Counted from the first letter of the stretch, positions 7,885-18,277 are shown. The stretch: DNA of 64,000 nt from Gordonia hongkongensis (GCF_023078355.1 NZ_CP095552.1:434001-498000); one strand, 5' to 3'. The notes: a model not told the origin generated them from the sequence alone. Translations and numbers: made by a program.

Positions 7885-9621
7885 TCAGGCCTGACCGTCC
7901 GACGGTTCGATGTCCCGACGGAGTTGCCCGGTGATCTCGTCGATCTTCGCTCCCGTCGTGGGCGCGAAACGCGAGTCGTCGAAGCGAGGCCTCCCGTCGA
8001 CACGCAAGTCGTACCGCCGGAGTTTGTCCCGCACCGGATCTTTCATCTCCGCGAAGACGAGTTCGATGTCGTGGGTGCGGAGGTAATCGTCGAGTTCGAC
8101 GAGTTCGTCGACAGCGGTGGCGTCGATGTCGACGATGGGCTCGGCGGCGATGATCACGGTGTGGAGCTCTCGCCCCGCTGTTCTCGCCTCGCGGACTTTG
8201 CCTCGGACGTAGTCGTCGAACATGCCGCCGTTGGCGAAGAACAACGGGGCGTCGAATCGGATGATGAGCACACCGTCGATGCGTTCGGCCTCGGGATGGC
8301 GGGTCACATCGTGGTAGCCGCGCAGTCCCGGAACCCGCCCCAACTCCGTCCGGTACGGTCGCCACGCGAGATTCACGAAGGCGATGAACGACAGGCCGAT
8401 CGCAACCAGGATGCCCTGCAGGACACCGATCAGCGCGACACCGAGGAACGCGGCGATCGACAGCGCACCCTCGACCCAGTTTGCGCGGAACAGCGCCACC
8501 ACGCCGGAGATGTCGATCAACGAGATGGCCGCGGCGATCACGACGGCGGCCAGCGCTGCTGACGGAAGGTAGGCGGTGACTCCCGGTGCGACGAAGATGA
8601 ACACGACGATCAGAAGCGCCCCGACGACCGCGGCGAGTTGGGATTTGGCGCCGGCCTGTTCGGCCACCGGGGTGCGGGAGGACGACGCCGAGATCGCGAA
8701 GCCGCTCAGGAAGCCGGTGGCGATGTTCGCGGTGCCGATGGCCGCCATCTCCTGGCTGCCGTTGACCTGGTCACCCGCACGCGCGGCGAATGTTCGCGAC
8801 AGCACGCTGGTGTCCGCGAACGCGATCAGCGCGATACCGACGGCCGGGCCGATCAGGCTGATGACGTCGTCGAGGGTCACGCCTTCCAGGGACGGCGACG
8901 GGAATCCGCGGGGCATCGCTCCGACGACCGGCAGGTCATCGGACCAGCCGAAGACCGCGACTGCGATGATCGAGGCCACCACGGCGACCAGGACTCCCGG
9001 AATGGCTTTGCGCCAGAACTTGAGTGCGAAGATCAGGACCAGGCACGACACCCCGATGACCGTCGGCAGCAGTTCGGCCTCCCCGGACGCGACACCCTTG
9101 ACGATGTTGATCGCCTCCTGGATGACCGAGTCACCGTCGACGCTGAAGCCCAACAGTTTCGGCAACTGGCTGAGCACCACGACCAGTGCGATCCCGTTGA
9201 GGTAGCCGATGCGGATGGGTTTGGACAGCAGGTCGGTGACGAAGCCGAGCCGGAGGAGGCCGCCGATCAGCAGCACCAGACCGACCTCGATGGCGAGTAC
9301 GCCGGCCAAAGCGATGCGCTCGGCGTCGAATGCTGCGAGCGGAATGATCGACGCCGCGATGATCGGGGCGAGCGACGAGTCGGGGCCGAGGACCAAGATG
9401 CGGGACGGTCCGACTACGGCGTAGACGAGCAGCGGTATGACCGTTGCGTAGAGACCGGTGACCGGTGGCAACCCGGCGACTTCGGCGTACCCCATGCCGG
9501 CGGGAATGAGCAACGCTGTCAGGACGATCCCGGCGACGATGTCACCCTTCAGCCATGACTGCTCGTAGCTGCGGAGCACTCCCAGTCCGGGCAGGAATCG
9601 TGAGACCGTTTCCGGTTGCAT
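7885..9621 (-). CDS. SulP family anion permease (sulfate transporter-like)
   Basis: Inner-membrane anion transporter of the SLC26/SulP family, likely for sulfate or bicarbonate. From the ATG at 9621 it is 578 residues, the normal family length. It opens with PGLGVLRSYEQSWLKGDIVAGIVLTALLIPAGMGYAEVAGLPPVTGLYA, followed by about ten more membrane segments and a C-terminal STAS domain (IIRFDAPLFFANGGMFDDYV, then IVDIDATAVDELVELDDYL). The reading frame stays open upstream to 10236, but that upstream part is probably a separate gene joined by a missing base at 9712-9716. No carbonic anhydrase is adjacent. Confidence 0.88.
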   Translation of the reverse strand: MQPETVSRFLPGLGVLRSYEQSWLKGDIVAGIVLTALLIPAGMGYAEVAGLPPVTGLYATVIPLLVYAVVGPSRILVLGPDSSLAPIIAASIIPLAAFDAERIALAGVLAIEVGLVLLIGGLLRLGFVTDLLSKPIRIGYLNGIALVVVLSQLPKLLGFSVDGDSVIQEAINIVKGVASGEAELLPTVIGVSCLVLIFALKFWRKAIPGVLVAVVASIIAVAVFGWSDDLPVVGAMPRGFPSPSLEGVTLDDVISLIGPAVGIALIAFADTSVLSRTFAARAGDQVNGSQEMAAIGTANIATGFLSGFAISASSSRTPVAEQAGAKSQLAAVVGALLIVVFIFVAPGVTAYLPSAALAAVVIAAAISLIDISGVVALFRANWVEGALSIAAFLGVALIGVLQGILVAIGLSFIAFVNLAWRPYRTELGRVPGLRGYHDVTRHPEAERIDGVLIIRFDAPLFFANGGMFDDYVRGKVREARTAGRELHTVIIAAEPIVDIDATAVDELVELDDYLRTHDIELVFAEMKDPVRDKLRRYDLRVDGRPRFDDSRFAPTTGAKIDEITGQLRRDIEPSDGQA

Positions 9622-9694
9622 CAGGCGATTATGAGCCCTGGCGGCGGTTTCGGCCTCTCTTTGCCCAGTAGTTGTCGTGCCGTTTGCGATTGTG

Positions 9695-10170
9695 TCAGGC
9701 GGTGACCGCCCGGGGGCGTGTCGCGGGTCCGTTGTCCGCGGCGGGATCACGGGCGACAGGGCCAGGGCGATGGTGCCGGTGACCGTGAGATGCGCGGGGG
9801 CTTCGGCGTGCAGGGTGCGACGATGCCGGGACAGGTCGACGACGGTGATGTCGACCATGGTCGCACCCGCCAGATGAGTCCCCGGGAAAGCGACATCGAG
9901 CAGTGCGGAGTGAAGCGGGAGGGCGGCGTCGACATGGACGACGACGCGTTCCCGGGCGACGATCGCAGACGTGACCCGGGTGACCAGCGTCGGGAACCAC
10001 ACCCCGGTCGGGCACAGGGATTGGCAGACGGGCTCGCCGTCGGCATCGAGGTAGAACGCGATCTTGCGGTGCAGCGATTCGGTGCGGAGGGACAGGTCGC
10101 CGGCGACGACGTCCGGTCCGACGGTGCGTAACGGTGTTCCCCACGTCGCGGTGTCGAACGATCTGGTCAC
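9695..10170 (-). CDS. Unrecognised protein; frame runs into sulP through a suspected missing base
   Basis: Codon composition (C/G at third positions) shows genuine coding from about 10230 down to 9710. I choose the GTG at 10170, with AAAGG seven bases upstream; other starts at 10212 and 10236 are open. As sequenced, the frame continues into the SulP gene with no stop. Adding one base to the GGGGG run at 9712-9716 (plus strand) gives an immediate stop at 9695 and a protein of about 158 residues ending RAVTA. The sequence (for example LHRKIAFYLDADGEPVCQ and LHAEAPAHLTVTGTIALAL) looks like a beta-rich soluble protein; I recognise no domain. Confidence 0.5.
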
Positions 10171-10271
10171 GGTGACGCCTTTCAGAGAGGGCAGAATGTC
10201 GAACAAGGTCACCGCATCAGATCTACTCCGCATCATGTTGCTGCGGAACGCATCCGGGCGCTAAGAGTTCG

Positions 10272-10868
10272 TCAATTCGACTGCTGGCCGTCGAAGGTCT
10301 CGAGTGCGAAGTCGCGTGCCGCGTCGAGAGCTCCCGGCTCGACCCCCATCCCGGCGGTCACCAGCGCGCCCTCATGGAGGATGAACAGTCGCTGTGCCAA
10401 TGTGTGCGAGTCGGGCACGCCGGCCTTCGTCGCGATCGAGGTGAAGAGGTCCTGGAGCTCGTGCTTCTGCCCGACGATGATCGAGAACGCGGGATGCCCG
10501 GGATCGCTGATCTCGGCGTGCGCGTTGATCATTGCGCAGCCCTTGTGGCCGCGGTCCTCCGACCAGTCCCGCGTGGCGTCGAAGATCGCCGCGAGTTGTG
10601 CGCTCGGCGACGCATCGGCGGCGTCCAGGCGGGACCGGAGGAACTCTTGCCAGGCGGCGTTGCGGGCACGCAGATACTCGACGACCAGTTGCTCCTTGGA
10701 GCCGAAGCGGTCGTAGAGCGTGCGTTTCGTGACGCCCGCGGCTGCCGCGATGGAGTCGACACCGACCGCGTGGATGCCGTGTTCGTAGAACAGTGCCGAG
10801 GCCGCGTCGAGGATGAGTCGGGCCTTGGGTGTCCACTCCACGGTCGAGAGTGTGGTCTCGGCAGTCAC
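10272..10868 (-). CDS. TetR family transcriptional regulator
   Basis: A 198-residue repressor. The N-terminal TetR helix-turn-helix is clear at residues 15-60 (ARLILDAASALFYEHGIHAV, then IAAAAGVTKRTLYDRFGSKE), with a variable ligand-binding C-terminal domain. GTG start at 10868. It is divergent from the EamA transporter at 10905 with only 36 bases between, and that space holds the palindrome ACCGATCGGT, so it very likely represses both itself and the transporter. The inducing ligand is unknown. Confidence 0.9.
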   Translation of the reverse strand: MTAETTLSTVEWTPKARLILDAASALFYEHGIHAVGVDSIAAAAGVTKRTLYDRFGSKEQLVVEYLRARNAAWQEFLRSRLDAADASPSAQLAAIFDATRDWSEDRGHKGCAMINAHAEISDPGHPAFSIIVGQKHELQDLFTSIATKAGVPDSHTLAQRLFILHEGALVTAGMGVEPGALDAARDFALETFDGQQSN

Positions 10869-10882
10869 ATGACAAAGACTAC

Positions 10883-10892
10883 ACCGATCGGT
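10883..10892. promoter_or_regulatory. Probable TetR operator between regulator and EamA gene
   Basis: ACCGATCGGT is a perfect 10-bp palindrome centred in the 36-base gap between the two divergent starts. A related half site (agatcggtat) occurs at about 10918, inside the transporter's first codons. Position and symmetry suit a TetR dimer; binding is inferred. Confidence 0.55.
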
Positions 10893-10904
10893 AAGGTCGT
10901 CTGC

Positions 10905-11861
10905 ATGCGAACTTCACAGATCGGTATACCTGCGCGATGGGTGACAGTTGTCATGTCGGCGGTGTTCGTCGTCTGTTGGTCGTCGGGTTTCATCGGCGCG
11001 AAGCTGGGCGCGGGTGAGGCGCCGGTGCTCACGGTCCTCATGTGGCGATTCCTGGTGGTCGCGGTCGTACTCGGGGCCGCGGTGTACTTCCGGTGGCGTC
11101 GGCGTGGCCTCGCGCCGATGTCCGGGCGAGCGGTCGGTTCCCAGGTCGTCATCGGTGCGCTCTCGCAAGCCGGCTACACGGTCACGGTGTACTGGGCGAT
11201 CGCTCTCGGCGTCAGCACCGGGACGACCGCACTCATCGACGGTGTCCAACCGCTCGTCGTCGCCGCACTGGCAGGTCCGTTGCTCGGGGCGGTCACCCAC
11301 CGACGACGGTGGTGGGGTCTGCTCGTCGGGGCGGCCGGGGTTGTACTGGTCACCTGGTCGGACGCGACGTCATCCGCGGACGCGCCGTGGTGGGCGTATC
11401 TCGTCCCGCTGCTCGGTATGGCCGCGCTGGTTGCCGCCACCTTCCTCGAACGACGCGTCGTCGACCCGCCGTCACCCATGATCATCCTGGCGATCCACTG
11501 CGGCGTCTCCGCGGTGATCTTCACCGCGGCAGGCCTTCTCGCGGGGGTGGCGGTGCCGCCGGCCGACCGCACCTTCTGGCTGGCGATCGCCTGGCTGTCG
11601 ATCCTGTCGACGCTCGGCGGTTACGGGCTGTACTGGATACTTCTACGACGGTCCGGCGTCACCTCGGTGAACACGCTGATGTTCCTGATGCCGCCCGTCA
11701 CCGCGGTGTGGGGCACCGCGATGTACGGCGAACCCTTCGGCTGGGCAACGGCTCTCGGGCTTGCCATGGCCGGTGGCGCCACCTGGGTCGTGAATCGGGC
11801 GGAGTCGTCGACCAAGGTGCGTGACCGGCGCCGGGCTGCTGAAGCTGTGGGGGCATTGTGA
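10905..11861 (+). CDS. EamA (DMT superfamily) transporter
   Basis: A 318-residue inner-membrane protein with about ten hydrophobic helices in two repeated EamA halves. The first includes FVVCWSSGFIGAKLGAGEAP and LSQAGYTVTVYWAIALGVS; the second includes LSTLGGYGLYWILLRRSGVT and LMFLMPPVTAVWGTAMYGEP. These are the usual drug/metabolite exporter signatures. The start at ATG 10905 is chosen from the first membrane segment and the divergent operator; the frame is open further upstream inside the TetR gene. Likely an exporter controlled by the adjacent TetR protein; the substrate cannot be read from the sequence. Confidence 0.88.
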   Translation: MRTSQIGIPARWVTVVMSAVFVVCWSSGFIGAKLGAGEAPVLTVLMWRFLVVAVVLGAAVYFRWRRRGLAPMSGRAVGSQVVIGALSQAGYTVTVYWAIALGVSTGTTALIDGVQPLVVAALAGPLLGAVTHRRRWWGLLVGAAGVVLVTWSDATSSADAPWWAYLVPLLGMAALVAATFLERRVVDPPSPMIILAIHCGVSAVIFTAAGLLAGVAVPPADRTFWLAIAWLSILSTLGGYGLYWILLRRSGVTSVNTLMFLMPPVTAVWGTAMYGEPFGWATALGLAMAGGATWVVNRAESSTKVRDRRRAAEAVGAL

Positions 11862-11889
11862 TCCGCCTGGCGGACCCAATCGCCCCGAC

Positions 11890-13674
11890 TCACCCGGTGG
11901 GATCTGCCCGGCCGTCGTCGGCGCGCCAGGTCACCGTGACGGGAACCTGGTCGTCCCACGGCTGTCGCGTGACCAGGTCGGCAACGCGTACGTATCCGCG
12001 TTCGAACTCGCCGATGGCCGGGTCGACGAGTCGGTATTCCTGCGTCTGACGGAGGATCGGCTGCGCGTCGAGCAGCACGATCCGGACCTCCCCGGGCTCG
12101 AAATGACAACGCCGCTGTAGGGATTCGATGAGCTGCTCGTTGGAGAGATGCCCGTCGCCGAAGTTCCATCCCATCGCCGTGCTGCAGATTCGTTCGCCGT
12201 CGGTCAGTACATACTCCGACTCCGCAACGCCGTTCTCATCCGGCCCGCTCGCTCCGCTCCCGGCGCCGGCCATCGCTCGGTGCGCCAACGTGAACAGGGC
12301 CCGACCGTGACTGTTGAACGAGCGGAACGCATATCCCATGTAGAGCGGTATCTGGGCCGCTTCGGGGCTGCCGTAGAACCGTTCGAGCTGCGCGGCCGGC
12401 ATCGACGCGATGGCGACGATGCCCTGTTCGATCTTCGCCGACGCGGACGGCTTGATGCACCACAGGCCGGTGTCCCAATTGCCGGCGTAGTAGCGCATGC
12501 CGGGCAGGAACGAGACCTTGCGCGGCATCAGGTTCCCGATGATCACCGTGCCGGCAGAAACTGCGAACAGCAGTAGCGGCCAGGGTGATTGGAGGTCGGC
12601 GAGTCCGATGTCGGGGTGACCCACGAAGATCGCCAGGATGCCGAACATCATGAAGACGTTCCACTCCAGCGGGACGCCCATCGGGATCGACGACAGGATG
12701 CCGAAATGAAAGATCAGCATGATCGTCGCCGCCACCGCGGTCACCCACCCGCCGTGGGAGAAGAACAGGACGAGCGGCACGAGTCCTTCGACCGCAGTGG
12801 AGAAGTGCGCGATCCATCGTGATCGACGGCCCGGCCGCAGGTCGTCGGGAAAGTCCTCGAAGAACTTCCGTTTGATCTTCGGGGAACGCCAGATCGGGTT
12901 GTTGGACATCATCGTCGCGATGACGAAGGGGAAGTGCTTGTTCAACTTCGACGTCGCTGCCCCGAGCCAGATGCAGAGGAAGACCAGCTTCGCGGCGACG
13001 ATCATGTCGACCCCGCTGAAGAGGAACGCCACGGTGAACGCGCCGTAGACCTCACCGCGCGCCGCGAGGAAGACGGTCTTGTCACGCAGACCGATCGCCG
13101 CGAGCACACCCAGGACGGCCCAGATGTGCCAGCTGGGGAGGACTCCGACGGTCGTGTCCAGCTCCGGGATAGCGCCGGTACCCGGACTGAACAACGCTAT
13201 GACCAGCAAGGCGAGTAGCGCGCCATAGAGGATGACGTCGACCGGGTTACGGGAATCGCCGGCAGTCAACGGAATCCGCGGCCATGGTGGCTGCCGGATG
13301 GTCTTCGGTCGCAACCAATACAGGATCGAACCGAGCGGCGGGAAGAACCGGTTGTTCAGCGGCCCGAACCCGCACCCGAGGCCCACGACCTCGAACAGCA
13401 TCGTGTACAGCACGATCTTCTGGAAGACGATCGGCTCGTTGTACCAGTCGGCGACGTCGAAGAAGCCGTCGATCCCGGGTGTGCTGATCACGATGACCCA
13501 GCCGACAAGCACGTAGAGGAGGATCTTGCCCACATAGAACAGGTGCAGCGCCACCGGCGTCCCGAACCCGACCTCGGCCCAGTGCCGCGCCATCGGCTCG
13601 ATCTTCTCCGCGCGCGTGCCCTGACTCCAGGTCGGGAAGTCGATCTCCGGCGTGGTCTGCTTCAGGAATCCCAT
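11890..13674 (-). CDS. DUF3556 family transmembrane protein
   Basis: A 594-residue membrane protein from the ATG at 13674. The N-terminus MGFLKQTTPEIDFPTWSQGT and the PMARHWAEVGFGTPVALHLFY segment are typical of the DUF3556 family found in Mycobacteriales. Roughly eight to ten hydrophobic segments occupy residues 50-400. The C-terminal 200 residues are soluble and include GNWDTGLWCIKPSASAKIE and YGSPEAAQIPLYMGYAFRSF. The function is not established. It converges on the EamA gene (28 bases between stops), and a probable TetR-type operator lies just upstream of its start. Confidence 0.85.
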   Translation of the reverse strand: MGFLKQTTPEIDFPTWSQGTRAEKIEPMARHWAEVGFGTPVALHLFYVGKILLYVLVGWVIVISTPGIDGFFDVADWYNEPIVFQKIVLYTMLFEVVGLGCGFGPLNNRFFPPLGSILYWLRPKTIRQPPWPRIPLTAGDSRNPVDVILYGALLALLVIALFSPGTGAIPELDTTVGVLPSWHIWAVLGVLAAIGLRDKTVFLAARGEVYGAFTVAFLFSGVDMIVAAKLVFLCIWLGAATSKLNKHFPFVIATMMSNNPIWRSPKIKRKFFEDFPDDLRPGRRSRWIAHFSTAVEGLVPLVLFFSHGGWVTAVAATIMLIFHFGILSSIPMGVPLEWNVFMMFGILAIFVGHPDIGLADLQSPWPLLLFAVSAGTVIIGNLMPRKVSFLPGMRYYAGNWDTGLWCIKPSASAKIEQGIVAIASMPAAQLERFYGSPEAAQIPLYMGYAFRSFNSHGRALFTLAHRAMAGAGSGASGPDENGVAESEYVLTDGERICSTAMGWNFGDGHLSNEQLIESLQRRCHFEPGEVRIVLLDAQPILRQTQEYRLVDPAIGEFERGYVRVADLVTRQPWDDQVPVTVTWRADDGRADPTG

Positions 13675-13692
13675 TGACCGAGAACCTAACAA

Positions 13693-13710
13693 ACCAAGTG
13701 CTTGCTTGGT
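13693..13710. promoter_or_regulatory. Inverted repeat ACCAAG-N6-CTTGGT, probable repressor operator
   Basis: ACCAAGTGCTTGCTTGGT lies 19 bases upstream of the DUF3556 start and about 95 bases before the helicase gene. The outer six-base arms are perfect, and an inner CTTGCTTGG direct repeat is nested in it. This is the size and spacing of a TetR-family operator. No regulator gene is adjacent, so the cognate repressor must lie elsewhere. Confidence 0.4.
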
Positions 13711-13804
13711 GCTGATTCGGTGACGCTGTGGAGAAACGTGGATGACATCCGATGCGGTGCAGACGTTGGGTCCCGCCGCCGGCAGAATCGCCTAGCCTCG
13801 TCGT

Positions 13805-16800
13805 GTGGCAGCGTTCGATCAGTTATCGCCCGCGGAGTCGGGCCTGCTCGTGTATTTCGACGTCGCGACGATAGGCCGAGGTGCCGCATACGCACAGCAG
13901 GGGCGCGTAGCTCTCGACGACTGGGACCCGCTATTCATGTCGGCGACCGGGACCTGCGTCGGTTCGAGTGGCGAACTCTACTCACTCGAGATCGGGTTCG
14001 GTGACGGCGCCCGCGGATACGTGGTCGATGTCGCTGAATGCGACTGTCCGGTCGGTGCCAACTGCAAGCACGCCGTTGCTCTGGCGCTGGGGGTGATGCG
14101 TGCTGGGCTCATCGGTGCGTTGCCTCAACACGTTGGGCACGCGTCGGAGCCGTGGCGGGCTTTGCTGGGTGACCTTGTCGCCGGTGCCACCTCGAAAGAG
14201 CCGGGATCGGCTCCCATCGGTCTGCTCGTCGAGCTCGACGATCCCGAGTGGATGAGCCTGAAGACGGTGACATTGCGCCTGGTGACCCCCGGCAAGAAGG
14301 GCAACTGGGTACGCACGGGGATCACGTGGAGTTCCATCGAGCCGGGATATGTGACCGAGTACTACAGGTCCACCACCGACCATCCGGCTGAGCACTTCGA
14401 CCCCGTTCACCTGGCACGAGTCCGTGCCGTCCACCTCTGCGCCGGGGACAAACACCTGTACGGGACCTCCCAGGTTCACCGATTGGACCAGGCGTCCGCC
14501 GAGATCTGGACCGCTCTACGGGCGGCGGTAGACGATGGTGTCGTACTGGTGGCGCATAAGTCGACGGGCGCCAAGAAAGTCGAGCTGCTTCCACCCGCGA
14601 CGCCCGCGTTGACCGTTGATCGCGGCGACGAGGGTCTCGTGGTGTCGGGCGGTGTCGACTTCCCGACTGTCGGGCCGTCTGAGGACGACGCTCTGATGCT
14701 GTTCGGATCGGTGCCTCACGGAGCGAGCCTGGTACGAGGCGGCACGATGTTCCTGGCGCCGCTCGTCGACGACGGGTCGTCGAAAGCCCTCCGGGCACTG
14801 CTCGACGCCGGGACGATCAGGATTCCCGACACTGACATCGCGGAGTTCGCCGACGAGGTCCTCCCCGACCTCGCCGGTCGGATGTCCGTGACCGTGGCCG
14901 ATGGCGCCGTGACCCGACCCGAGATCACCGGTCCCGACGCGGCAGTCACGCTTCGGGTCGCCGACGACGGCGGCGCGCACCTCGAGTGGGGTGTCGTCTA
15001 CCGCGTGAACGGGAGCAGACGATTCTTCCCGTCCGGGCAGAGCTCGGGGTTCGGTGACGACGTGGCCGAACGTCGCCTGTGGAAGCAACTCCGTGGTCAC
15101 CTCGAAGCTGCGGCTCGGGTGTGTGATCGATGGCAGATCCAGGTCGCCGGGTTTCCGGGAAGCAAGTTCGCAGACGATCCGGAACTCGCCGAGATGAGTC
15201 GCGACGAGGCTCTCGCATCGGCATCGGTTGCGCTCCTGACCCGCCGCTACCGTTACTCGCCCGTCGACACCGCGCGTTTCGTCACCGAGGTCGCCCCGGA
15301 GCTGCGGGCTGCCGGCATCGAGGTGGAGATCGTCGGCGAGCTCCCCGACTACCGTGCCGCCGAGGTCGTCCCCGAGATCGGTTTCGGTGCCGAACGGTCC
15401 GATGACAACGACTGGCTCGGCCTGTCGATCACCGTCGAGGTCGACGGCGTCGCAGTGCCGCTGCACCAGGTGCTGACGGCGTTGTCGAACGGAGCGACAC
15501 ACATGCTGTTGCCCGACGGGGCCTATTTCGTGCTAGACACCCCGGAGCTGCAACGCCTGGCCGAACTGGTGGCCGAGGCCCGCGCACTGGGTGAACTCGA
15601 CCGTGGGCGGGTCCGCCGGGATACGCACAACGCCACGTTGTGGGACGAGCTGCTCGAACTGGGGACGGTCGACGACGATCTCACGAAGTGGCGCGAGCAG
15701 TTGCGTCGTCTGGCCGCCGCGACACCGCCGGTGCCTTGTCCGGTGCCGACCGGGCTGCATGCGGACTTGCGTGACTATCAGAGGGCCGGCCTCGACTGGC
15801 TGAACTTCCTGTGGGAGAACAGAATCGGCGGAGTGCTGGCCGACGACATGGGGCTGGGCAAGACCCTCCAGTCCCTGGCATTGATCGCGAAGGTCATCGA
15901 GGAGGAACCGCAGGCTCGCTTTCTCGTTGTCGCACCGACCAGCGTGATCTCGAACTGGGCGGTCGAAGCGGAACGGTTCGTACCAGGTCTGAGGATTGCA
16001 ACGGTGACCGAGACGAGCGGACGGGCGAAGATCGCGTTCGCCGATCGTATTGCGGGAGCGCAACTGGTCGTCACCTCGTACGCGCTGATGCGCATCGGGA
16101 TCGACGAGTTCACATCGGCCAGTTGGTCGGCCGTGTTCTTCGACGAGGCACAGTTCGTCAAGAATCACGCGAGCAAAGCTCATCAGTGCGCTCGCCGTCT
16201 TGATGCCGAGGTCAAGATCGCGATCACCGGCACGCCACTGGAGAACAACCTGATGGAACTGTGGTCGCTGATGGCGTTGACCGTGCCGGGTCTGTTCCCG
16301 TCGGCGAAGACCTTCACGTCGTACTTCCGGAAGCCGATCGAAAGTGGCACGGAGCCCGGGCGGTTGGCGTTGCTACGACGACGGATTCGTCCGATCATGC
16401 TGCGGCGCACGAAGCACCAGGTCGCCACGGACCTGCCCGCCAAGCAGGAACAGGTGCTGTCGATCAGCCTGAACGCGAAGCACGACAAGCTGTATCAGAC
16501 GCGCCTCACTCGGGAACGGCAGAGCGTGCTCGGCCTGCTCGACGACTTCGAAGCCAACCGGTTCCAGATCTTCCGATCGCTCACCATGCTCCGGCAACTG
16601 AGCCTGCACGCCGGGCTCGTCGACGAGAAGCACACCGACATGGACTCGGCCAAGATCGAGTTCCTCGTCGAGCAGATTCCCGAGCTCATCGCCGAAGGTC
16701 ATTCCGCCCTGATCTTCAGCCAGTTCACCGGTTTCCTCCGATTGGTCGAACGCGCCCTCGACGATGCCGGAGTCGAATACAGCTACCTCGACGGATCGAT

Positions 16801-17172
16801 GACCGCGCGTCGGCGCACTGCGGCGATCAAGCAGTTCACGAGCGGGGCGTCGAAGGTGTTTTTGATCAGTCTCAAGGCGGGCGGTTTCGGGCTGAACCTG
16901 ACCGAGGCGGACTACTGCTTCGTGTGTGATCCGTGGTGGAACCCGGCGGCCGAGGCCCAGGCCGTGGACCGCGCCCATCGCATCGGTCAGACTCGTCCGG
17001 TCACGGTCTATCGCCTGGTGTCGGCGAACACGATCGAAGAGAAAGTGGTTGCGCTGCAACAACGTAAGCGCGACCTGTTCGACGCCGTCGTCGACGATGG
17101 TGACCTTTTCGGCGCCGCCATCGGCGCCGATGACATCCGCGAGTTGCTCGGCGGGACCACGCCGGGGGCTGA
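13805..17172 (+). CDS. SWIM zinc-finger SNF2-family helicase
   Basis: DNA-dependent ATPase of the SNF2/RapA group. GTG start; an N-terminal SWIM finger CDCPVGANCKHAVALAL (residues 78-95) precedes a long middle region. Helicase motifs follow: ADDMGLGKTLQSLAL (about 676-690), FFDEAQFVKN (about 778), TGTPLENN (about 808), and AGGFGLNLTEADYCFVCDPW with DRAHRIGQTRPV (about 1025-1065). As sequenced, the frame has no stop until 18034, running 850 bases antisense through the next gene. Adding one G to the run at 17164-17168 gives TGA at 17170-17172 and a 1122-residue protein, a normal length, with 13 bases to the convergent neighbour. I therefore end it at 17172. Confidence 0.85.
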
Positions 17173-17185
17173 CGAGCGAAGCCGC

Positions 17186-18157
17186 CTAGGGCCCGACGAT
17201 GTGCGGCTCAGGTGGGTCGAAGCTGGGATTGTCCGGAAGCGGTGTCTGACCCAGACCGTCACCGATCTCCTTGATGGTCTTCACTCCCGACAGCTTCGAC
17301 GCGCCGCGGCGGGCGAGCGAGTCGTCGTACCACTCGAACCACGGATAGCCGTATCGCTGGTACTCGGTGATCGTCGGTGGAGCATGGTGCGGTGCGGACC
17401 CGGTGAGATCGTGCCATGCGTCACTGTTGACGATCCGCACGGTCGCCTCGACGGTGTCGCCCACCGCCCAGTTCTCGCGCGGCTCGAGCGGACTGGCGAT
17501 GGACTGGGTGATCGACCCACCCGCGCCGAGGCCCATCGCGGAGTCGGATGTAGGTGCGGGACAGAAGTTCAGGGTGCCGAGATCAGCCGGCGGCTCCGGC
17601 GTCGCGCGTCGAGCAGCCAGGCGCTCGTTCCATGTCGACGCGCGGAGGGGCGTGACCTGGATGCGTATCGCGCCGTCGTCGGACCCGACGAGCTGCTCCG
17701 CGGCGGTGTAACCGGAGCCGAGTGGCATGGCGACGAACTGACGGACGGATCTCTCGTCGACGCGGAAACCGTCGAGCCAGGGTTGTTCGGGTACCTCGAA
17801 ATAGTCCTCGGCGTCGAAGTCCACGGTTTGCGCGAAATCCTCGCCGGTGATCGCATCGATCCCGCCGACAGACATGCGTACGAGGAACGGGTAGTCGGTC
17901 GGGGAGGTGAAGCGAAACCATGCCGCCTCGGCCTGCCACATGGGGAGCAGCGTGTCGGACTCGGACCAATCGGCATGCCGGCCTCGAAGTCTGCCTGCGT
18001 TCGTGAGGTGGAAGCGTCCCAGCCCGGGCGGTAGACCGAATGTGGTCTGGTCATCGGGGACGCGCAGGGTTCGCTGCACTGCGATGGACAGGCGGGCCTC
18101 GGCGTGGACCTCCGGGAATGCGAAGTCCAAACAGTCGTCGTCGATGGTCATGGGCAT
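17186..18157 (-). CDS. Conserved hypothetical protein
   Basis: A 323-residue soluble protein from the ATG at 18157, with GGAGG six bases upstream; a second ATG lies two codons in. The sequence is rich in Trp, Phe and Pro and looks beta-structured, with RFHLTNAGRLRGRHADWSES, YPFLVRMSVGGIDAITGEDF and a C-terminal PPTITEYQRYGYPWFEWYDD block. I recognise no family. There is no signal peptide or membrane segment. The gene converges on the SNF2 helicase; the antisense extension of that frame across it is spurious. Confidence 0.7.
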   Translation of the reverse strand: MPMTIDDDCLDFAFPEVHAEARLSIAVQRTLRVPDDQTTFGLPPGLGRFHLTNAGRLRGRHADWSESDTLLPMWQAEAAWFRFTSPTDYPFLVRMSVGGIDAITGEDFAQTVDFDAEDYFEVPEQPWLDGFRVDERSVRQFVAMPLGSGYTAAEQLVGSDDGAIRIQVTPLRASTWNERLAARRATPEPPADLGTLNFCPAPTSDSAMGLGAGGSITQSIASPLEPRENWAVGDTVEATVRIVNSDAWHDLTGSAPHHAPPTITEYQRYGYPWFEWYDDSLARRGASKLSGVKTIKEIGDGLGQTPLPDNPSFDPPEPHIVGP

Positions 18158-18277
18158 TGGGGACCTCCACGGAGTCGGTTGTGGCTCGAGGGTATGCACG
18201 GGGTCCGACATCTTCAGGCGTGCGCTGTCCTGCACAGGAATCGGCCACCTCGTCGTCAACCGTGGTGTACTGGATTG

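Noticed and set aside
10374-10904. Extended start for the EamA transporter inside the TetR gene
   Set aside because: The extension translates the antisense of a clear TetR repressor; the first membrane segment begins after 10905.
17173-18034. C-terminal 290 residues of the helicase frame
   Set aside because: Antisense of a convergent gene, no helicase character, and one added G restores a natural stop.
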